A stretch of 64,000 bases of DNA from Chitinophaga niabensis (GTDB lineage Bacteria; Bacteroidota; Bacteroidia; Chitinophagales; Chitinophagaceae): positions 1,178,001 to 1,242,000 of the forward strand of contig NZ_FSRA01000002.1 in assembly GCF_900129465.1 (NCBI RefSeq). Direction: 5' to 3'. Shown here piece after piece: positions 15,374 to 23,701 of the stretch (position 1 is the first letter of the stretch; each line of letters opens with the position of its first letter). The position numbers were made by a program, and so were the translations under genes. The notes under the pieces were generated by a model. It saw only the letters and a program-made list of their open reading frames with translations. It did no database searches and was not told where the DNA came from.

Positions 15374-17068
15374 ATGAATACAGAATTATTAGGCGTCATT
15401 GCCACGTACGTGCTGACGCTGATCATCGCCATACCATTGGGGAAGTATATCTCCAAAGTTTTCAAGGGGGAAAAGACCTGGCTGGATTTCCTGAACCCCG
15501 TGGAACGCTTTATCTACAGGATCTGCGGGATCAATCCCAAAGAGGAAATGAACTGGAAACAACACCTCAAGGCATTAGTTACCATCAATATGCTATGGTT
15601 CGTGTATGCTTTCTTCCTGCTTATCTTCCAGGATAAACTCCCCCTGAATCCGGATGGGAATCCTGGCCAGACGCCGGACCTTGCTTTCAACACAGCTATC
15701 AGTTTCCTGGTGAACTGCGATCTGCAACACTACTCCGGTGAATCAGGACTTACCTATCTCACGCAATTGTTCGTGATCACCTTCCTGCAATTCGTGAGTG
15801 CTGCTACAGGTATTGCTGCACTGGTTGTATTGTTCAAAGCATTCAGGGACAAAACCACTACCAAGCTGGGCAACTTCTGGGAATTCCTGGTAAAAACCAA
15901 TACCCGTTTGTTGCTGCCGCTGTGTGTAGTGATCGCTTTGATCCTTTCCTTTAACGGAACACCTGCCAGTTATGCAGGTAAGGATACCATCGTAACTATG
16001 CAGGGAGATACCGTGGGCGTATCCCGTGGCCCTGCTGCCGGCATGATTGCCATTAAACATCTTGGTACCAATGGTGGTGGCTGGTTTGGTGCTAACTCTA
16101 TCCATCCTTTGGAAAACCCGAGCTACCTCACTAATATGACGGAAGCCATTGCACAAATGATCATACCTATTGCGATGATCTTTGCATTAGGGTTCTTTAT
16201 TAACCGCAGAAAGTTTTCTTATATCGTATTTGGGGTGATGACGGCAGGTTTCCTTTTACTACTGGTGCCCTCCATGCTCTATGAGATAAATGGTAACCCG
16301 GCTATCGCTAAAATGGGTGTTTCCCAATTGACGGGTGCCATGGAAGGAAAAGAAGTGCGGTTCGGCCCTGCTGCCACAGGTTACTGGAGTACGATCACCA
16401 CAGTTATCTCTACAGGTTCTGTGAATGGTTTCCATGATAGTACCATGCCGCTTACAGGTATGATGGAAATGGTGGGTATGATGACAAATGCTTTCTATGG
16501 TGGTTGTGGAGTAGGTTTCCTTAACTACTTCATCTTCGTGATCATCGCGGTATTTATATCAGGATTGATGGTAGGCCGTACGCCTGAATTCATGGGCCAT
16601 AAGGTGGAAGCGAAAGAAGTGAAGATAGCGGCACTGGTAGCATTGCTGCATCCTTTCCTTATCCTTTCAGGAACAGCTCTTTCTTCTTATATGATAGCCC
16701 ATGACCCAACATTGCCCTGGTTAAATAACCCCGGTTATCACGGTTTCTCAGAGATGCTGTATGAATACACATCCGCTGCAGCCAACAACGGTTCCGGTTT
16801 TGAGGGGCTGGGAGACAATAATATTTTCTGGAACGTAACTACAGGTTTTGTGCTCATATTTTCCCGCTTCCTGCCTATCCTTGGCCCTGTGGCCATTGCA
16901 GGCATCCTGGCGCAGAAGAAATACATTCCTGAATCGGCGGGTACCTTAAAAACGGATACGGCCACTTTCGGGATCATGACCTTCGCGGTGATCATCATCC
17001 TGGCGGCATTGGCTTTCTTCCCTGCACTGGTGCTGGGGCCTATTGCTGAGCACTTCTCCCTGTATTAA
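15374..17068 (+). CDS. kdpA: Potassium-transporting ATPase, channel subunit KdpA
   Basis: The 564-residue polytopic membrane protein has the length and about ten helices of KdpA. The four pore repeats are visible, with filter-like segments NTAISFLVNCD, LGTNGGGWFGANS, MMTNAFYGGCGVG and SAAANNGSGF, each matching the position of a K+ selectivity loop. It binds and passes K+ as part of the inner-membrane KdpFABC pump. The gene is followed 19 bp later by kdpB. Confidence 0.98.
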   Translation: MNTELLGVIATYVLTLIIAIPLGKYISKVFKGEKTWLDFLNPVERFIYRICGINPKEEMNWKQHLKALVTINMLWFVYAFFLLIFQDKLPLNPDGNPGQTPDLAFNTAISFLVNCDLQHYSGESGLTYLTQLFVITFLQFVSAATGIAALVVLFKAFRDKTTTKLGNFWEFLVKTNTRLLLPLCVVIALILSFNGTPASYAGKDTIVTMQGDTVGVSRGPAAGMIAIKHLGTNGGGWFGANSIHPLENPSYLTNMTEAIAQMIIPIAMIFALGFFINRRKFSYIVFGVMTAGFLLLLVPSMLYEINGNPAIAKMGVSQLTGAMEGKEVRFGPAATGYWSTITTVISTGSVNGFHDSTMPLTGMMEMVGMMTNAFYGGCGVGFLNYFIFVIIAVFISGLMVGRTPEFMGHKVEAKEVKIAALVALLHPFLILSGTALSSYMIAHDPTLPWLNNPGYHGFSEMLYEYTSAAANNGSGFEGLGDNNIFWNVTTGFVLIFSRFLPILGPVAIAGILAQKKYIPESAGTLKTDTATFGIMTFAVIIILAALAFFPALVLGPIAEHFSLY

Positions 17069-17087
17069 TGATAAAGCTGAAATCAAC

Positions 17088-19136
17088 ATGAAAGCAAAAG
17101 ATAATAAACTCTTCCCCGCGGACCTCGTGAAAGAAAGCCTCAGGCAGTCTTTCGTGAAACTAAACCCACGGTTACTCATTAAAAATCCGGTGATGTTCAC
17201 GGTAGAGATTGGTACCATCGTAATGCTGGTGGTTACACTCAATACCTTTTTCACCGGCGATCTTTCCCAGGGCAGCTTCGGCTATAACCTGACCATCTTC
17301 ATCGTATTGTTACTGACAGTGCTCTTCGGCAACTTCGCAGAAGCGATTGCTGAAGCAAGAGGTAAAGCACAGGCGGAAAGCCTCCGTAAAACCAGGGAAG
17401 AAACTCCTGCCAAAAAGATCCTGGCTGTGGGCGAAATGTTCACGGATGAGATCAAAGTGGTATCCTCTTCCCTGCTGCGTAAAGGGGATCTGTTCGTTTG
17501 TGAAGCAGGCGATATCATTCCCTCAGATGGTGAGATCGTAAAAGGATTGGCCAGTATAGACGAATCTGCTATCACCGGGGAAAGTGCCCCTGTGATCAGG
17601 GAAGCCGGTGGCGACAAAAGCAGTGTGGTTGGCGGTACTAAAGTATTAAGCGACCGCATTGTGGTAAGGGTAAGTACAGAACCCGGTGAATCATTCCTTG
17701 ATAAAATGATTGCACTGGTGGAAGGCGCTACCCGTCAGAAAACACCGAATGAAATTGCATTGACCATATTACTGGCCAGCTTTACGCTCGTGTTCATCAT
17801 TGTATGTGTAACGCTGAAACCTTTTGCGGATTATGCGCAAACCCCTATCACCATCGCTGCGTTCATTTCTCTGTTTGTCTGTTTGATCCCCACTACTATC
17901 GGCGGCCTTTTATCAGCTATCGGTATCGCGGGTATGGACAGGGCTTTGAGGGCGAATGTGATCACCAAATCCGGTAAAGCGGTAGAAACAGCCGGGGACG
18001 TGGATGTGCTGTTACTGGATAAAACCGGTACCATCACCATCGGTAACCGTAAAGCCACGAACTTCTATGAAACCAATGGCTATTCCAAAGAAGAATTCAT
18101 CCGCTTCAGCGCGTTCAGTTCACTGGCAGATGAAACACCAGAGGGTAAATCTATCCTGGAACTTGCGGGCAGAGAAGTGGTGAGCCAGTTATCCCTTAAC
18201 GGGGCTTCCATGATAAAGTTTACGGCGGAAACCCGCAGCAGTGGTATTGACCTGCCGGATGGTACCCGTATCCGTAAAGGGGCTTACGATGCTATCCGCG
18301 ATATGGCAGCGAAAGCAGGCAATGATTTCCCTGCAGAAACATTGGCACAGGTAAAACAGATCTCCAGTAATGGCGGTACACCACTGGTGGTGTCTGTAAA
18401 TAATAAAGTGACCGGCGTGATCGAATTGCAGGATATCATTAAACCCGGTATCCAGGAACGTTTTGAACGCCTTCGCAAAATGGGTGTGAAAACCGTGATG
18501 GTAACAGGCGACAACCCGCTGACCGCAAAATATATTGCACAGAAAGCCGGTGTGGATGATTTTATCGCAGAGGCCAAACCGGAAGATAAAATGACCTATA
18601 TCCGCAAAGAGCAACAGGAAGGAAGGCTGGTAGCCATGATGGGCGACGGTACAAATGATGCGCCCGCATTGGCTCAGGCAGATGTTGGCGTGGCCATGAA
18701 CAGTGGTACACAGGCTGCAAAAGAAGCAGGTAACATGGTAGACCTTGATAATGATCCTACCAAACTGATTGAGATCGTAGAGATCGGTAAACAATTGCTG
18801 ATGACAAGAGGTACATTAACCACCTTCTCTATTGCAAACGATGTGGCGAAATATTTTGCGATCGTGCCTGCCCTCTTCGTTCTTTCTATTCCAGCCCTGC
18901 AAAGCATCAATATCATGCAACTGCATAGCCCTGAAACGGCTATCCTGAGTGCGGTGATCTTTAATGCCATCATTATACCATTGCTGATACCATTGGCACT
19001 GAGAGGGGTGGCTTACAAACCAATAGGGGCCAGCGCATTGTTGCGCCGCAACCTGTTGATCTATGGCCTGGGTGGTGTGATCATCCCCTTCATTGGTATT
19101 AAGCTGATAGACCTGGTGGTTTCTTTATTCTATTAA
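17088..19136 (+). CDS. kdpB: Potassium-transporting ATPase, ATP-binding subunit KdpB
   Basis: I start at the ATG at 17088 (MKAKDNKLFPADLV), giving 682 residues; the frame extends upstream into kdpA but without similarity. P-type ATPase marks are complete: phosphorylation loop DKTGT in LLLDKTGTITIG, actuator loop TGES in SAITGESAPV, nucleotide site KGAYD, hinge TGDNPLTA and GDGTNDAPAL. It hydrolyses ATP to drive K+ uptake at the inner membrane. Confidence 0.98.
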   Translation: MKAKDNKLFPADLVKESLRQSFVKLNPRLLIKNPVMFTVEIGTIVMLVVTLNTFFTGDLSQGSFGYNLTIFIVLLLTVLFGNFAEAIAEARGKAQAESLRKTREETPAKKILAVGEMFTDEIKVVSSSLLRKGDLFVCEAGDIIPSDGEIVKGLASIDESAITGESAPVIREAGGDKSSVVGGTKVLSDRIVVRVSTEPGESFLDKMIALVEGATRQKTPNEIALTILLASFTLVFIIVCVTLKPFADYAQTPITIAAFISLFVCLIPTTIGGLLSAIGIAGMDRALRANVITKSGKAVETAGDVDVLLLDKTGTITIGNRKATNFYETNGYSKEEFIRFSAFSSLADETPEGKSILELAGREVVSQLSLNGASMIKFTAETRSSGIDLPDGTRIRKGAYDAIRDMAAKAGNDFPAETLAQVKQISSNGGTPLVVSVNNKVTGVIELQDIIKPGIQERFERLRKMGVKTVMVTGDNPLTAKYIAQKAGVDDFIAEAKPEDKMTYIRKEQQEGRLVAMMGDGTNDAPALAQADVGVAMNSGTQAAKEAGNMVDLDNDPTKLIEIVEIGKQLLMTRGTLTTFSIANDVAKYFAIVPALFVLSIPALQSINIMQLHSPETAILSAVIFNAIIIPLLIPLALRGVAYKPIGASALLRRNLLIYGLGGVIIPFIGIKLIDLVVSLFY

Positions 19137-19147
19137 TTCTCACAATC

Positions 19148-19711
19148 ATGAAAAGATATTTTTTGCCTGCTTTAAAACTGACTGCCGTACTGGTGGTACT
19201 CACTGCCGGAATTTATCCCCTGCTGATAGCAGGCGTATCTAAACTGGCACCCGGTAAAGGAGATGGGGTAACCGTTTCCAGGGGAGATACTGTAGTCGGC
19301 TACGCTAATGTGGGCCAGTTGTTTTCCGACGATAAATATTTCCAGGGCCGCCCATCTGCGGTAGGTTATAATGCCGCAGGTTCCGGTGGTTCCAACAAAG
19401 GCCCTTCCAATGCTGATTACCTGAAAGTAGTACAGGAAAGGATAGACACTTTCCTGGTACACAATCCGGGCGTTAAAAAATCTGAGATCCCTGTGGAGCT
19501 GGTTACAGCTTCCGGTAGTGGATTAGATCCTCACCTTTCTCCTGAGGGCGCCCTGGTTCAGGTAAAACGTATCGCTGCCTTGCGTGGCATTTCTGTTGAG
19601 AAGCTGAATGCGCTGGTGGCCGGGCAAACGAAAGGGCCTTTGTTAGGAATGTTCGGCCCTGCTACCGTGAATGTATTGAAACTGAATATCGCGCTGGACG
19701 ATCTTAAATAA
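19148..19711 (+). CDS. kdpC: Potassium-transporting ATPase subunit KdpC
   Basis: The 187-residue protein has a single N-terminal transmembrane helix (9-30) and a periplasmic domain with the KdpC signatures YFQGRPSA, GSGGSNKGPSN, SGSGLDPHLSPEGA and the end NVLKLNIALD. It helps assemble KdpA with KdpB. A hairpin without a T tract follows at 19734-19759, before the porin gene. Confidence 0.97.
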   Translation: MKRYFLPALKLTAVLVVLTAGIYPLLIAGVSKLAPGKGDGVTVSRGDTVVGYANVGQLFSDDKYFQGRPSAVGYNAAGSGGSNKGPSNADYLKVVQERIDTFLVHNPGVKKSEIPVELVTASGSGLDPHLSPEGALVQVKRIAALRGISVEKLNALVAGQTKGPLLGMFGPATVNVLKLNIALDDLK

Positions 19712-19733
19712 ACGATTCCTATATAAACCTTGT

Positions 19734-19759
19734 GTGCGCTGGGCTAAAGTTCAGCGCAC
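19734..19759 (+). other. Intercistronic hairpin before the kdp-linked porin
   Basis: GTGCGCTG (19734-19741) pairs perfectly with CAGCGCAC (19752-19759), loop 10 nt, no T tract. It is more likely an mRNA stability or processing element than a terminator. Confidence 0.6.
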
Positions 19760-19782
19760 GCTTAAAAGTGCAAAAAAGCAAC

Positions 19783-20859
19783 ATGAAGAAGACAATTTTA
19801 TTAGCAGCAGGTAGCATCCTGTATATGCATGTAATGGCACAGGAGCAACCTGTGAAGGAAGAACCGAAGCTCAATTTCTCCGGTTATGCGGAGGCATATT
19901 ACTCTTTCGATCTCAATGAACCGGTCAATCATTTACGCCCCGGTTTCCTGTATAATCACAATCGTCATAATGAACTGAACATTAACCTGGCTTACCTGAA
20001 AGGCAGTTATACCAGCGACCGGGTACGCGCGAACCTTTCTATTATGGCAGGTACCTATGCCCAATATAACCTGGCTGCAGAATCAGAACTGATGCGCCAT
20101 ATCTATGAAGCGAATGTGGGCGTGCGTGTTGGAAAGAATGTATGGGTAGATGCAGGCATCATGCCTTCGCATATCGGTTTTGAGAGTGCTATCACCAAAG
20201 ATAACATGACCCTCAGCCGCAGCCTTGGGGCAGAGAACTCTCCTTATTATGAAGCCGGTGCAAAGATCACCTGGACGCCGAATGAAAAATGGACATTGGC
20301 GGCTATGTACCTCAACGGCTGGCAAAGGATCAAACGCGTGGATGGTAATCAAACCCCTGGATTTGGTACACAGATCACGTTTAGACCAGGTAGTAAAGTA
20401 ACACTGAACTGGAGCACTTTTGTGGGCAACGATAAGCCGGATTCCGTTCGCCAGATGCGTTATTTCAATGATGTTTACGGTATCTTTAATATCACGGATA
20501 AATTCAGCCTGATAGCAGGATTCGATTATGGCCTGGAACAAAAGGAGAAGGGCAAAAGTGATCTGAATAACTGGTATACACCTATACTGATCGCCAAATA
20601 TGCCTTTACGGATAAGATAGCATTGGCAGGCCGGTATGAATATTACAACGATGAGAACGGTGTGATCATTGCCACGGGTACTCCCAATGGATTTAAGACC
20701 AGCGGGTATTCCCTGAACTTTGATGTGGCCCCTGTGAGCAATGTGTTGTTCCGACTGGAAGGAAAATTGTACAACAGCAAGGATGATATTTTCGTAAAGA
20801 ACACGGAAGTTAAAAACAGCAACGTAGCGTTGACTGCCTCACTGGCAGTGTCATTTTAA
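19783..20859 (+). CDS. Outer-membrane porin of the kdp operon
   Basis: The ATG at 19783 begins a signal peptide (MKKTILLAAGSILYMHVMAQ) and gives 358 residues. The mature part alternates short amphipathic strands (LNFSGYAEAYYSFDL, NELNINLAYLKGSY, ITFRPGSKVTLNWSTFVG) and ends in a Phe after ASLAVSF, as expected for a beta-barrel. It fits the OmpL-like putative beta-barrel porin-2 group. Position between kdpC and the kdpD-like gene suggests it lets K+ cross the outer membrane under limitation. Hairpins flank it on both sides. Confidence 0.85.
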   Translation: MKKTILLAAGSILYMHVMAQEQPVKEEPKLNFSGYAEAYYSFDLNEPVNHLRPGFLYNHNRHNELNINLAYLKGSYTSDRVRANLSIMAGTYAQYNLAAESELMRHIYEANVGVRVGKNVWVDAGIMPSHIGFESAITKDNMTLSRSLGAENSPYYEAGAKITWTPNEKWTLAAMYLNGWQRIKRVDGNQTPGFGTQITFRPGSKVTLNWSTFVGNDKPDSVRQMRYFNDVYGIFNITDKFSLIAGFDYGLEQKEKGKSDLNNWYTPILIAKYAFTDKIALAGRYEYYNDENGVIIATGTPNGFKTSGYSLNFDVAPVSNVLFRLEGKLYNSKDDIFVKNTEVKNSNVALTASLAVSF

Positions 20860-20885
20860 ACCATAAGCAAAAGCCATCTCCTGAG

Positions 20886-20905
20886 GCGCTTCCGAAAGGG
20901 AGCGC
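20886..20905 (+). other. Intercistronic hairpin with GAAA tetraloop after the porin
   Basis: GCGCTTCC (20886-20893) pairs with GGGAGCGC (20898-20905) around a GAAA loop, with one T-G pair and no T tract. Outer bases can extend it. Together with 19734-19759 it brackets the porin gene. Confidence 0.6.
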
Positions 20906-20930
20906 TGAGGTGGTTTAAACCAGTTTGCAA

Positions 20931-22037
20931 ATGATGCAACGTTTTTTACACCTGGCCAATAAAGCAGGCCGGGGAGAATTCAAGATCTACATTGGTATGA
21001 GTGCCGGTGTGGGGAAGAGTTACCGGATGTTACAGGAAGCGCATACCCTTCTGCGAAAAGGTGTGAATGTACAGGTAGGGTTCATTGAAACGCATGGCCG
21101 GAAAGAAACGGAAGCTTTGGTAGAGGGCCTGCCCGTAATTCCACGGCGGCAGGTTTTCTATAAAGGCAAGATGCTGGAAGAAATGGACCTCAATGCCATT
21201 CTCCTGCTGGCGCCGGAATGGGTGATCGTGGATGAACTGGCACATACAAATATCCCGGGATCTAAGAATGAAAAACGCTGGCAGGATGTGATGGACCTGC
21301 TCAATGCAGGGATCAATGTGATCTCTGCGGTGAACATTCAGCACATGGAAAGTATCAATCACCAGGTGAAAATAATCACCGGGGTGGAAGTACAGGAAAG
21401 GGTGCCGGACAGTATGTTGCAGATCGCGGATGAAGTAGTGAACATTGACCTTACGGCGGATGAACTGATCACCCGCCTGAAAGAAGGAAAGATCTATGAC
21501 CCCACTAAAGTGGAATCAGCCCTGAAGAATTTCTTTCAATCGGAAAAGATCCTGCAACTGCGGGAACTGGCTTTGAAAGAAGTAGCTTCGCAGGTAGAAA
21601 GGAAAGTGGAAATAGAAATACCGCGGGGGCAGCAAATGCGGCATGAGCGGTTCCTTGTTTGCATTTCCACGAATGATGAAGTGGCGAAAAAGGTGATCCG
21701 GAAGGCTGCAAGGCTGGCGGCTTATTATCACGGGGAATGGTACGTGCTGTATGTGCAAACACCCCGGGAAAGTGTGGGCCGAATTAAACTATCCGATCAG
21801 CGGCATCTTATTAATAACCTGAAACTGGCTACTGAACTGGGGGCAGAGGTGCTGAGGGTGCAGGATTCCAATATCTCCCATGCGATCATGCAAACGGCGG
21901 TAGAGAAAGATATTACTACCGTATGTATTGGTAAACCGCATATCAGCCTGTTTGGGATTATTTTACGGACCAATGTTTTTTCCCAGTTGTTGAAAACGTT
22001 ATCCTCTAATGAAATCGACTTAGTTATATTATCATGA
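20931..22037 (+). CDS. KdpD N-terminal domain plus USP domain, stand-alone
   Basis: The ATG at 20931 gives 368 residues. Residues 15-225 are the KdpD sensor domain with Walker A GMSAGVGKS, GFIETHGR, Walker B-like VIVDELAHTNIPGS and VNIQHMESIN. Residues 235-368 are a universal-stress-protein domain (ERFLVCISTNDEV, VCIGKPHISLFG). The four-helix membrane region and kinase of classical KdpD are absent; the kinase is the next gene, overlapping by 4 bp. In classical KdpD this part binds nucleotides and c-di-AMP. Here it probably senses in trans and acts on the HAMP kinase. Confidence 0.93.
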   Translation: MMQRFLHLANKAGRGEFKIYIGMSAGVGKSYRMLQEAHTLLRKGVNVQVGFIETHGRKETEALVEGLPVIPRRQVFYKGKMLEEMDLNAILLLAPEWVIVDELAHTNIPGSKNEKRWQDVMDLLNAGINVISAVNIQHMESINHQVKIITGVEVQERVPDSMLQIADEVVNIDLTADELITRLKEGKIYDPTKVESALKNFFQSEKILQLRELALKEVASQVERKVEIEIPRGQQMRHERFLVCISTNDEVAKKVIRKAARLAAYYHGEWYVLYVQTPRESVGRIKLSDQRHLINNLKLATELGAEVLRVQDSNISHAIMQTAVEKDITTVCIGKPHISLFGIILRTNVFSQLLKTLSSNEIDLVILS

Positions 22038-23701
22038 AGCGGTTAGGACTTAAATCAAAGATCACGGTAGGGGTTTTATTCCTCTTTCTCATGCTGATGC
22101 TGGTAAGCATACTGGGATACTATTATCTCAACCGCGTGAACCGGGATGCCCGTACCATCCTTCAGGATAACTATGAATCTGTGGAGTATGCCAAGAACAT
22201 GCTGCAGGCCCTGGATGCGGAACCTGTGAATGAAGCTGTTTTCCTGGCCAACCTCAAAAAGCAACAACAGAATGTAACAGAACCAGGGGAAGCATTGGCT
22301 ACGGCGAGAGCAGCACAACATTTTAAAACGGCCATCCCCGAAGCCCGAAAAGACCTGTATACGGTGATGGAACTGAACATGCGTGCCATCATCCGGAAAA
22401 ATGAAAGCACAAAGGACGCGGCAGACAAAGCCATCCTTTACATTGCCATTATCAGTGGGGTCTGTTTTGTTCTGGGTATTACCTTCGTGTATAATTTCCC
22501 CGGTTATATTGCGAACCCTATTCATGAACTCACAGAAGGGATCAAAGGGATTGCACAGAAAAAATACGAGCAAAGGCTGCACTTCAAATCCATGGATGAG
22601 TTTGGAGAACTGGCTTCGGCCTTTAACAGCATGGCGGAAAAGCTGGATGAATATGAACACAGCAACCTGGCAAAGATAGTGTTTGAAAAGAAACGGGCAG
22701 AAGCGGTGATCAGTAGTTTGAAAGATGCCACCATTGGCGTAGATAATAAAGGCACCATCCTTTTTGCGAATGCGGAAGCACTGCAATTGCTCAACATGGT
22801 GGAAAAGGATGTGATCGGCTGGGCAGCTGCTGAAATAGCTAAAAGGAATGACCTGATGAAATACCTGCTGAACCAACTGGAAGGTGGTGGCCCCGTGAAG
22901 ATTGTGGTGAATGGGAAGGAGAGCTTCTTTACCAGGGAAACGGCGGATATTCACTATGAAAATGCGAAGATCGGGTATATCATGATCCTGAAGAACATTA
23001 CAACATTTAAAGAGCAGGACCTGGCCAAAACACATTTCATTGCTACCATCTCCCATGAATTAAAAACACCGCTGGCAGCAACAGACCTCAGTTTAAAATT
23101 GCTGGAAGATGAGCGTACCGGCCCTCTTTCCGGCGAGCAAAAAGAACTGATGGAGAGCATCCGGCAGGATAACCGCAGGATGATCCGCATGGTGAGTGAT
23201 CTGCTTGATTTTTCGCGTGTAGAAAGCGGGAACATACAATTACAAATTCAACCAGTGCCTCCTGAGAATATTGTGCAGTATGCATTGGATACTGTGCAGA
23301 AACAGGCCTTTGGCAAACAGGTGAATATCCGTACCACTTTACCTCCCGGCTCCCCGATGATTGCGGCAGATGCAGAAAAGAGTGCCTGGGTACTGGTAAA
23401 CCTCCTAACGAATGCCATCCGGTATTCTTCCATGGGAACCGAGGTGGAACTGGATGTGCTGCAAACGGAAACGGGTACACTGCATTTCAGTGTACGGGAC
23501 CATGGAAAGGGTATTGACCCTGTTTTCCGTAGCAGGATCTTTGAACGTTTCTTCCAGGTGCCTGGATCTGATGATGCCAAAGGCAGCGGGCTGGGACTGG
23601 CCATTGCCAAGGAATTCATTGAAGCCCAGGGCGGTACCATTGGTGTGGAAAGTGAATTAGGGAAAGGAAGCCGTTTCTGGTTCTCTTTGCCTTTGGCTTA
23701 A
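22034..23701 (+). CDS. HAMP-PAS sensor histidine kinase, kinase half of a split KdpD
   Basis: The 555-residue protein has transmembrane helices at about 10-30 and 134-155, a helical periplasmic segment between, HAMP (155-208), PAS (about 215-325), HisKA (phospho-His in ATISHELKTPLAA) and HATPase_c (NLLTNAIRY, DHGKGIDP, GSGLGLA). The ATGA overlap with the KdpD-N/USP gene implies coupled translation and a joint role. The periplasmic sensor differs from the four-helix domain of classical KdpD. Its partner is probably the NtrC-type regulator at 13363. Its end overlaps the convergent hybrid-kinase gene by 4 bp. Confidence 0.93.
   Translation: MKRLGLKSKITVGVLFLFLMLMLVSILGYYYLNRVNRDARTILQDNYESVEYAKNMLQALDAEPVNEAVFLANLKKQQQNVTEPGEALATARAAQHFKTAIPEARKDLYTVMELNMRAIIRKNESTKDAADKAILYIAIISGVCFVLGITFVYNFPGYIANPIHELTEGIKGIAQKKYEQRLHFKSMDEFGELASAFNSMAEKLDEYEHSNLAKIVFEKKRAEAVISSLKDATIGVDNKGTILFANAEALQLLNMVEKDVIGWAAAEIAKRNDLMKYLLNQLEGGGPVKIVVNGKESFFTRETADIHYENAKIGYIMILKNITTFKEQDLAKTHFIATISHELKTPLAATDLSLKLLEDERTGPLSGEQKELMESIRQDNRRMIRMVSDLLDFSRVESGNIQLQIQPVPPENIVQYALDTVQKQAFGKQVNIRTTLPPGSPMIAADAEKSAWVLVNLLTNAIRYSSMGTEVELDVLQTETGTLHFSVRDHGKGIDPVFRSRIFERFFQVPGSDDAKGSGLGLAIAKEFIEAQGGTIGVESELGKGSRFWFSLPLA

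Noticed and set aside
15743..16156. Minus-strand ORF inside kdpA, and similar ones inside kdpB
   Set aside because: The opposite strand encodes strongly conserved transport proteins, so these are antisense shadows.
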